Below, piece by piece: positions 58,160 through 64,000 of a stretch of 64,000 bases of DNA (the first letter of the stretch is position 1; the number at the start of each line of letters is the position of its first letter). The notes under the pieces are model-generated. The model was not told where the DNA came from and searched no databases. It saw nothing but the letters and a program-made list of their open reading frames with translations. The stretch is from Shewanella sp. UCD-KL12 (GTDB lineage: Bacteria > Pseudomonadota > Gammaproteobacteria > Enterobacterales > Shewanellaceae). A program made the position numbers and the translations under genes. The stretch covers positions 280,831 to 344,830 of the forward strand of contig NZ_MPHJ01000001.1 in the NCBI RefSeq assembly GCF_001957125.1, written 5' to 3'.

Positions 58160-58211
58160 GTGCCTATCAAATTGTATTTTTAATAAGAAGTCCAGATAAG
58201 GAACCATTCAT

Positions 58212-58913
58212 ATGTCAAATGAAATATCTCTTTTAGACCCAAGTAAACATGCAGATTTAAAAGTTAGTAAGCCTGACTTTTCACAAGTAGCTGATGAGCA
58301 TATTTTACCTATTACTCTTCATGAATTTTCTCGTGCCGCAACTGAATATCCCATTGTTTTTGTAAAAAACAGTGAGACAGGAAAGTTTCAGTCTGTCGTG
58401 ATGTTAGGCCTGAAGCCGGAACAAAATTTAAGCGTGGTAAACGGTGAGTGGGTTGGAAGCTATATTCCGAATGCTGTAAAGGATTACCCATTTGCTGTTG
58501 TATTGAATGCCGAGCAGCCAGATAAGATTTGGATTGGTATTAGAGAACAGAGCAAACAAGTGGGTACCGATGCAGGTGAACCTCTATTCAAGGAAGGAGA
58601 GGAGACGCCTTTCTTTAATCAACGTCGAGAGTCAATAGTCCAGCATTTTGAAGAGGAGCAAGCCAGCCAGTCCATTTTGCAGTTTTTGGCAGAAAAAGAG
58701 CTGTTTAGGCAGCAAACTTTAACCGTTACAGTTAAAGGTGAACAGCGTAACATTAATGGCCTTTATATGGTCGATGAAGCTAAGTTGAATGATCTTTCTG
58801 ATGATGACTTTCTTGACCTTAAGAAGCGTGGATTACTGGGCCCAATTTACGGTCATTTAACTTCTTTACATCAAGTCAATCGATTAGCCAGAACGGAAAT
58901 GTTGAGCGAGTAA
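58212..58913 (+). CDS. SapC-family protein
   Basis: A 233-residue cytoplasmic protein of the SapC family (PF07277), with no signal peptide or membrane span. Conserved text: LHEFSRAATEYPIVFVK, VVMLGLKPEQNL, GEWVGSYIPNAVKDYPFAVV, and a C-terminal basic segment (LTSLHQVNRLARTEM). SapC-like genes recur next to TonB receptors and halogenase-like genes in carbohydrate loci of Alteromonadales and Caulobacter, but their biochemical role is not established. It is 18 bp upstream of the first halogenase-like gene and thus probably in one operon with it. Confidence 0.85.
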   Translation: MSNEISLLDPSKHADLKVSKPDFSQVADEHILPITLHEFSRAATEYPIVFVKNSETGKFQSVVMLGLKPEQNLSVVNGEWVGSYIPNAVKDYPFAVVLNAEQPDKIWIGIREQSKQVGTDAGEPLFKEGEETPFFNQRRESIVQHFEEEQASQSILQFLAEKELFRQQTLTVTVKGEQRNINGLYMVDEAKLNDLSDDDFLDLKKRGLLGPIYGHLTSLHQVNRLARTEMLSE

Positions 58914-58931
58914 TGATTTGGAGGTCATTTG

Positions 58932-60488
58932 ATGTCAGCTTCAACAAACCAGATTAAAAGCATCATCATTGTCGGTGGTGGAACAGCCGGCTGGTTAGCG
59001 GCTAATCATTTAGGTCGAAAGTTTTCTACTGCAGATGGCCTTCCAATTAAAGTCACCTTGGTTGAGTCTCCCACTATTCCTAATATAGGGGTTGGAGAGG
59101 GAACTGTTCCTATGATGCGTGAAACATTACGCTATCTTGGAATTGATGAAGGAGAATTTGTTACCTCATGTGATGCCACTTTTAAACAAAGTATCAAGTT
59201 TGTCGACTGGGTATATGACCCTAGTGAAGTTGAGAAGCATGAGTATCATCATCTATTCGACTATCCAACAGGTGATAACCCTGCTTTTTATTGGGGCAAA
59301 GTGCATGACCATAAGTGTAAGAGCTTTGCCGAAAGTGTATCAATTCAAGCCGGCGTAGCGGATTCTGGCTTGGCTCCCAAACTGATAACTCAACCTCAAT
59401 ATCAAGGTATAACTAGCTATGCTTACCACCTTGACGCAACTAAGTTTTCAGAACTCCTGAAAAAAAACGCTGTGGAGCGCTTTCATGTTTCTCATGTTGT
59501 AGATGATGTTGTTGACGTTGAGGTTAGTGTTGATGGGAATATCAGCCAATTATCAACGATGTCCAATGGTAAGTTAGTTGCTGATCTCTATGTTGACTGT
59601 ACAGGTTTCAGTGCTCGCTTGATTGAAGGTGCTTGTAAGGTACCATTTGTTGATAAAAGTGATGTACTGTTTGTTGATTCAGCATTAGCTGTACAGGTTC
59701 CTTATGAATCTGCTGATAGCCCTATACCATGCTATACAATCTCATCGGCTCAAAAGGCGGGCTGGATATGGGATATAGGCTTGTCTCAAAGGAGGGGAGT
59801 CGGTTATGTCTACTCTAGCCGGTATAGCACTAGAGGTGAGGCTGAGTGTGAGCTACGGAAGTACTTAGGAGTAGGTGAAGAGGTTAGTTTTCGGCACATT
59901 CCGATGAAAATTGGTTACCGTCAAAGAGCCTGGCATAAAAACTGTGTAGCAATCGGCTTGTCTGCGGGTTTTGTTGAGCCACTTGAGGCTACAGGTCTGT
60001 TAGTGTTTGACGTCACTTCTCGGATGTTAGCTGAATGCATGCCCAGCAAACTGGAGGTGATGTCAATCTCTGCAAAGCAATTTAATAATAAAATCGCCAA
60101 TACCTGGGAGCGGGTGATTGATTTTATAAAGCTACACTATGTTGCCTCTAAACGCTCAGATACTGCATTTTGGCGAGATAATAGAGAGGAGTCTAGTATA
60201 CCTGACTCACTTAAAGAAAGACTTGAGCTATGGAATCATCAGTTGCCTAACCGGTACGACTTCACTTCGACATTAGATATTTTCAATTTAGAAAATTATC
60301 TTTATGTACTCTATGGCATGGACTTTAAAACTGACCTAGGTAATGAGCCTGTTTCAGAAGCGGGCTTACAAATGTACCAGAAACATCAAATAAATTTGGA
60401 GTCAATGCTAGAGCAAGGAAAAGAGGCCTTACTACCACACCGAGAGTTAATAGATAAAATTAATCAGTTTGGTATTCAAAAAGTATGA
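58932..60488 (+). CDS. Flavin-dependent halogenase-like protein 1 (tryptophan halogenase family)
   Basis: A 518-residue flavoprotein starting at ATG 58932, with GGAGG six bases upstream (a TTG is adjacent). The N-terminal FAD fold is SIIIVGGGTAGWLAANHLG. The lysine needed for halogenation in PrnA (Lys 79) aligns with Lys 85 in ATFKQSIKF. The FVEPLEATG block holds Glu 352, aligned with PrnA Glu 346. The family WxWxIP motif is WIWDIG (278-283), so the final Pro is Gly. This supports FAD reduction and substrate-binding ability, but actual halogenation is not proven. It follows the SapC-like gene and is convergent with the second copy. Confidence 0.88.
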   Translation: MSASTNQIKSIIIVGGGTAGWLAANHLGRKFSTADGLPIKVTLVESPTIPNIGVGEGTVPMMRETLRYLGIDEGEFVTSCDATFKQSIKFVDWVYDPSEVEKHEYHHLFDYPTGDNPAFYWGKVHDHKCKSFAESVSIQAGVADSGLAPKLITQPQYQGITSYAYHLDATKFSELLKKNAVERFHVSHVVDDVVDVEVSVDGNISQLSTMSNGKLVADLYVDCTGFSARLIEGACKVPFVDKSDVLFVDSALAVQVPYESADSPIPCYTISSAQKAGWIWDIGLSQRRGVGYVYSSRYSTRGEAECELRKYLGVGEEVSFRHIPMKIGYRQRAWHKNCVAIGLSAGFVEPLEATGLLVFDVTSRMLAECMPSKLEVMSISAKQFNNKIANTWERVIDFIKLHYVASKRSDTAFWRDNREESSIPDSLKERLELWNHQLPNRYDFTSTLDIFNLENYLYVLYGMDFKTDLGNEPVSEAGLQMYQKHQINLESMLEQGKEALLPHRELIDKINQFGIQKV

Positions 60489-60498
60489 AGTAAGTAGG

Positions 60499-60545
60499 CT
60501 GGTGTTAGCTTTATAGGCTACTAACCTAAAGTTAACACCAGTTTG
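60499..60545. terminator. Convergent hairpin between the two halogenase-like genes
   Basis: CTGGTGTTA / TAACACCAG form a 9-bp stem around a 25-base loop in the 62-bp gap between the convergent genes. No long T-run is present, so termination is likely but weak. Confidence 0.5.
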
Positions 60546-60550
60546 TCGCT

Positions 60551-62062
60551 TTAAAGAGCGGTCTGCTTTAAAAATTCACTATGAGTCATTGATGCCTTCA
60601 CTGCTTGCTTTTGTTGCTCTTGCAATCTTTGCAGAGTGTTATGTAACTCTTTCTCTGTAGAGGGGAGGTTAATGCACGGGGTATGATCCATCCCATAGAG
60701 AATATATCGATAGTTCTCATCTGTGAATATTGTGCCGTAACCACCTGCTAAATCCATAAACTCACATGTTTTATGACGCCATAGTTCAATTTTTTCCTGT
60801 AAGCCATCTGCAAATTTCGCAGTCTGCTTAGCATGTTTCCAAAACTCAGTGTCTTCACGATCTGTAAGGCAGTAATGTAAAATAATGAACTGCCTAAGAT
60901 CTTCATAAATTCCATTAATTGTTTTGTTATAAGAATCACGTACTGATTGGGGAGGATTTTTAGATGATAAGTGGGTAGCAAGTAACCGAGCACCAACGTT
61001 AACAAGATGAAGTCCAGTAGATTCAAGGGGCTCAATAAAGCCACCTGATAGGCCAATAGCAATACAGTTTCCTACCCAAAACTCTTTCCTACAGCCGATT
61101 TTCATATCTAAGTGTACAGTACGAATTATCTCTTGCTCATCACCCAAATGCTCCAATAATTCCTGTTCGGCTTGCTGTTTGGTTAAGCGATTACCATCAT
61201 ACACATATCCAGTGCCTTGACGGCTTGCGAGATCGATCTCCCATACCCAACCATTAGTTAATGCAGTTGCAACTGTGTATGGTTTAGGTGGTGTCCCTTC
61301 AGGGTAACGACGTTGAATAGCGACAGCTTTGTTGCAAGGCAGCTCCTCTTCAAATGATTGCCAGTTATTTTTCTTCACTTGCTCTATAAGAAGCCCTTTA
61401 AAGCCTGTGCAGTCAATATAGATATCAGCTGTATACTCTCCAGATTCAGTCATAATAGATTCGATACGGTTGTCACTAGTATTGATGTGAGTCACATTTG
61501 TTTCAATATGCTCAACTCCCGCTTCACAGGCTTTTCGCTTTAAAAATTGACCCATCAAAGTCGCATCTAAGTGATAGCCGTAGGGGACAATACCTTTATA
61601 GGGCGGAGAGTTTTTAGCTTTGGGGCAATGTTCATGCTTTATCAGCTCTGAAGAGATACTGGTTGCACTTGCAAAACTTTGATTTGATTGAGTGGCGCTT
61701 ATCCAAGTCGTAGCGTTGTCTAAGGGACCCGCTGGACCTTGCTGTTCAAACGGATGAAAGTATTCGTGCGTTTGACCATTCTCAGGCTTCATCCAGTTAC
61801 GAAACATGATACCTGTTTTTAAAGTGGCATTGGTTTCTCTGATGAGCTCATTTTCATCTAGCCCCATAGCCGCGAAGAGAAAGCGAATACTGTGAACTGT
61901 AGCTTCACCGACTCCAATCGTACTAATGTCTTTGCTTTCAATAAGTCTGATTTTTACGTCGCCACCAGATCGATTATAGAGTTGTTGCAAATACATTGCG
62001 GTTATCCAGCCAGAACTTCCACCGCCAACAATCGTGATATTCTTAATTGTTTCTGTTGTCAT
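60551..62062 (-). CDS. Flavin-dependent halogenase-like protein 2 (tryptophan halogenase family)
   Basis: A 503-residue flavoprotein (MTTETIKNITIVGGGSSGWI). Lys 82 (NATLKTGIMF) and Glu 347 (GGFIEPLESTG) align with the PrnA catalytic pair; the EPLES sequence is identical to the classical form. The WxWxIP motif is WVWEID (272-277), so Pro is replaced by Asp. It is clearly a paralogue of the 518-residue protein but not a recent duplicate, because identity is limited mostly to motif blocks. It lies 14 bp after the TSUP permease gene on the same strand. Confidence 0.88.
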   Translation of the reverse strand: MTTETIKNITIVGGGSSGWITAMYLQQLYNRSGGDVKIRLIESKDISTIGVGEATVHSIRFLFAAMGLDENELIRETNATLKTGIMFRNWMKPENGQTHEYFHPFEQQGPAGPLDNATTWISATQSNQSFASATSISSELIKHEHCPKAKNSPPYKGIVPYGYHLDATLMGQFLKRKACEAGVEHIETNVTHINTSDNRIESIMTESGEYTADIYIDCTGFKGLLIEQVKKNNWQSFEEELPCNKAVAIQRRYPEGTPPKPYTVATALTNGWVWEIDLASRQGTGYVYDGNRLTKQQAEQELLEHLGDEQEIIRTVHLDMKIGCRKEFWVGNCIAIGLSGGFIEPLESTGLHLVNVGARLLATHLSSKNPPQSVRDSYNKTINGIYEDLRQFIILHYCLTDREDTEFWKHAKQTAKFADGLQEKIELWRHKTCEFMDLAGGYGTIFTDENYRYILYGMDHTPCINLPSTEKELHNTLQRLQEQQKQAVKASMTHSEFLKQTAL

Positions 62063-62076
62063 GCCTACCTCTCTAC

Positions 62077-62967
62077 CTAAATAACCAATATTGCTATGCC
62101 AGATAAGATAATCCAGCCAGCGAAAAATACCTTAAGCCCTTTTACTGGAAGATAAAGCGCCAGTTTCTTAGCTAAGACGCCCCCGATAACAGCACCAGGG
62201 CCTGCAAATAACAGTACATTGAAATAGGCGTCACCATGTTTTGATAGATGTATAGGGCTCACAGACCAGACAGTAATAGCTGTGACAATAACACCAAGAG
62301 CGATAGCTAAGCTCGGCTCACATCTTTTTAAAAGCATATAGATAACAATGATTTCTCCAACCCCGACAGACAGCCAGGCGGTGATAATGCCACCTATAAA
62401 ACTGATACAAGAGAGTTGAATCAGCTCACTTCTGTTTAACGAGGTGCGCAAATTTGTCTGCTTTAATGTCAAGCAGCTGTAGAGAATGGCAACACCTAAG
62501 ACGATTGAAAAAATACTGAAGCTAAACTCAAGTGAGCTAGGGGGCTGAAATGAAAGTAGTTGAGCTGTCCAGATCCCGGCTACTGCAAAAGGTGAGGTGA
62601 CACTGAGTTGTTTGATGAGCGCTTTGCGTACAGGAGACAGGTTATCCCTATTAAAATGAAACCACCAAGTTAATGCACCGGCGGTCATACCAAAGCACTG
62701 AATAGCAAAGGATGTCGATATACTTTGTTCACTGGTAAAGTTAAGGCTATTAAAGACTGGAATAAAAATGACGCCACCACCTGCGCCTGTGGAGTTTGCA
62801 AAGATTGCTCCAGTGATGCCTAGAAATAAGTAATGAAGGTAGTCGCGGATAAGTTCAATAGGGTCAGAGAATTGTAATACCCAGATAGACCATAAGCTAG
62901 CTAAACCTAGGAAGAGATATAGAGGTTTGGAGTTGAACGCTTTACTATTTTTGCCATGCTCACTCAT
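62077..62967 (-). CDS. TauE/SafE-family (TSUP) membrane permease
   Basis: A 296-residue inner-membrane protein with about eight hydrophobic segments. The family glycine-rich motif AIFANSTGAGGGVIFIPVFN (about 57-76) is present, as is a repeated ITAWLSVGVGEIIVIYMLLK region in the second half and GPGAVIGGVLAKKLALYLPV near the end. TSUP proteins export sulfite, sulfoacetate or organic anions; the substrate here is unknown. First gene of a minus-strand operon with halogenase-like gene 2. An operator lies 76 bp upstream. Confidence 0.85.
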   Translation of the reverse strand: MSEHGKNSKAFNSKPLYLFLGLASLWSIWVLQFSDPIELIRDYLHYLFLGITGAIFANSTGAGGGVIFIPVFNSLNFTSEQSISTSFAIQCFGMTAGALTWWFHFNRDNLSPVRKALIKQLSVTSPFAVAGIWTAQLLSFQPPSSLEFSFSIFSIVLGVAILYSCLTLKQTNLRTSLNRSELIQLSCISFIGGIITAWLSVGVGEIIVIYMLLKRCEPSLAIALGVIVTAITVWSVSPIHLSKHGDAYFNVLLFAGPGAVIGGVLAKKLALYLPVKGLKVFFAGWIILSGIAILVI

Positions 62968-63042
62968 CTTAGGTCCATTTTATTATTGTTTTTCTATTCG
63001 CCTAATTATCACACTAACACTTTTAATGATGTTATCAACTTT

Positions 63043-63056
63043 TGACAGCGTTGTCA
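63043..63056 (-). promoter_or_regulatory. LacI/NagR-type operator 2
   Basis: TGACAGCGTTGTCA, identical to operator 1, 76 bp before the TSUP start codon on the minus strand. It would control the permease and halogenase-like gene 2. Confidence 0.85.
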
Positions 63057-63196
63057 TATTTTAGTGTTGCACCTAGTTTGGTTGATTAAAATAAATAACT
63101 GCAACTTCTCTTGCTCTGTCTAGCTTGAGCAAAAAAGTTACTGCTGAATGTCAAAAAAATGTAGATATTCTGTTTGCTCTTGTGTATGTTTGTAAA

Positions 63197-63210
63197 TGAC
63201 AGCGTTGTCA
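63197..63210 (+). promoter_or_regulatory. LacI/NagR-type operator 3
   Basis: The third identical 14-bp palindrome. It is 141 bp from operator 2, so one tetramer could loop between them, and 36 bp before the short ORF at 63246. The text on its left (TGTGTATGTTTGTA) matches that before operator 1. Confidence 0.85.
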
Positions 63211-63245
63211 TCTGCTTGTGTGATGAGCTGTCTTGTAAGGTCTGC

Positions 63246-63305
63246 ATGAATAGGAAGAGGTCTCCTGATTCATGTTATTGGCAGATGTATTTAGGTAAAA
63301 CTTAA
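63246..63305 (+). CDS. Possible 19-residue leader peptide
   Basis: MNRKRSPDSCYWQMYLGKT, with AAGG five bases before the ATG, starts 36 bp after operator 3 and ends 50 bp before an intrinsic terminator. It has no run of a single amino acid that would explain attenuation, so it may be a chance frame or part of a small RNA. Confidence 0.3.
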   Translation: MNRKRSPDSCYWQMYLGKT

Positions 63306-63354
63306 TGACATCTGTGTTTGAAATTCAAATAGTCTCTCCCCAGAAACTAGAGTT

Positions 63355-63406
63355 GGCTAGATGCTTTGTCAGTAATTATAGTGATGAATCATCTAGCCTT
63401 TTTTTT
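63355..63406 (+). terminator. Strong terminator between operator 3 and the hexosaminidase-like gene
   Basis: GGCTAGATG / CATCTAGCC form a perfect 9-bp stem around a 26-base loop, followed by eight T residues. No annotated gene ends in front of it, so it either ends a small RNA that starts near operator 3 or attenuates transcription into the downstream gene. Confidence 0.75.
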
Positions 63407-63731
63407 ATCTAATTTTTGAATGGTTAGGCAGGATTTGTATGTTTCATGTAACATATTTCAAACAAAATAGTGCGTTATGCTATTTACAGGTATTTTGTAA
63501 AACTCTATAAATGTCAGCAAGTTTGATCAGCTAAGCTAGGCTGAAAGTATTTAGCGCTGACGAAATAATAATTAGTCGTCCACAGTCTCAGGTGTGGCTT
63601 TCTCGATCAAGTAAGCGGTTTATTTTTGATTACAGATTGTACCTAGGGGAAAGATTGCTGGTCAGTTGACTCATTCAATGTCGACATGAGTTATCACCAC
63701 AAAGAAAATTGGATCTAAGTTGAGGGATAAA

Positions 63732-64000
63732 ATGAAGCTGAAGTTAATCACTGCCGCTATAACACTAGTGTTAACCACAAGTGCTTGCTCTGATGGAAAG
63801 GTTGAAACAAACCAGCAGGAGCTTGCTCAACAAAGCCAGTCTAAGCTTGATACTTTAGACCAAGAGCTGTTGACTGCGTTCGGAAATACGCTAGATATAA
63901 AATATCGGCTAGTGACGAATTATCCTGAAGGGTGCCCAGCTTCTGGTGTTGACGGCCGCTGTTTTATCGCTCAAATCGATCTTACCCCAGCAGTTGATCT
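63732..64000 (+). CDS. Lipoprotein resembling the N-terminus of a chitobiase / beta-N-acetylhexosaminidase, 3'-truncated
   Basis: 89 complete codons are visible. The protein begins with a lipoprotein signal (MKLKLITAAITLVLTTSAC, lipid-attached Cys 19), then a helical linker (VETNQQELAQQSQSKLDTLD) and the start of a domain like CHB_HEX (LDIKYRLVTNYPEGCPASG; CFIAQIDLTP), the N-terminal carbohydrate-binding domain of GH20 chitobiases. The GAGGGA ribosome site lies 5 bases before ATG 63732. Its catalytic domain is outside the window, so the call is tentative. Its position after operator 3 puts it in the same LacI-controlled locus. Confidence 0.6.
   Translation, partial: MKLKLITAAITLVLTTSACSDGKVETNQQELAQQSQSKLDTLDQELLTAFGNTLDIKYRLVTNYPEGCPASGVDGRCFIAQIDLTPAVD

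Larger units (their letters stand above)
62968..63731. other. Regulatory gap between the TSUP and hexosaminidase-like genes
   Basis: 764 bp. It contains two LacI/NagR-type operators (63043, 63197), a strong intrinsic terminator (63355-63406), a possible short ORF (63246-63305), a further inverted repeat (63282-63288 / 63308-63314) and about 320 bp of apparently unstructured promoter-type sequence before the hexosaminidase-like gene. The number of regulatory elements is unusual for a gap of this size. Confidence 0.65.

Overview
The window is most likely chromosomal DNA of a marine Shewanella or a close relative in Alteromonadales. I infer this from the AT-leaning composition, the TapY2-type pilus gene, a DUF3545 protein, a HlyU-like ArsR regulator, and the set of thr/phe leader peptides and LacI operators. 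No rRNA or tRNA gene, CRISPR array, intact insertion sequence or prophage was seen.

Layout. 0-13 kb: the end of an aroF-tyrA operon; hcp-hcr (nitrosative stress) with an NsrR-like site; pheA with a pheL leader/attenuator and an unusual C-terminal extension; a 1 kb gene-poor stretch with repeat-like sequence; hpf; a cytochrome b561 gene convergent with a cytochrome c' gene; trpR with its own operator; slyD. 13-18 kb: thrL-attenuator-thrABC. 18-28 kb: a small lipoprotein, nfo, a hybrid kinase, a response regulator and a hemerythrin, a small direct-repeat region, tal-pgi and an OmpA-like porin. 28-37.7 kb: phosphoketolase divergent from an AgcS symporter across a consensus CRP site, yaaA, a possible small insertion with an AT-rich orphan gene flanked by repeat-like DNA, an M28 peptidase, the HlyU-like regulator and rpsT. 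38-45.5 kb: murJ and ribF-ileS-lspA-fkpB-ispH. 45.7-53.3 kb: type IV pilus minor pseudopilins, pilY1, pilE and tapY2, with two FimT/GspH pseudopilins on the opposite strand. 53.6 kb: glnB.

54-64 kb is the accessory locus of most interest. It has a LacI-family regulator, a large TonB-dependent receptor, a SapC-family protein, two different flavin-halogenase-like proteins, a TauE/SafE-type permease and the start of a lipoprotein resembling a CHB_HEX/GH20 chitobiase. Three identical 14-bp palindromes (TGACAGCGTTGTCA) lie before the receptor and in the gap between the permease and the hexosaminidase-like gene. This looks like a NagR-type regulon for amino-sugar or chitin-oligosaccharide use. The role of halogenase-like flavoproteins and SapC in such a locus is not established. 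A second notable item is PheA: its C-terminal 220 residues resemble a DAHP synthase barrel that has lost its catalytic residues.

All calls come from reading the sequence. Family assignments rest on remembered motifs, not on database searches.
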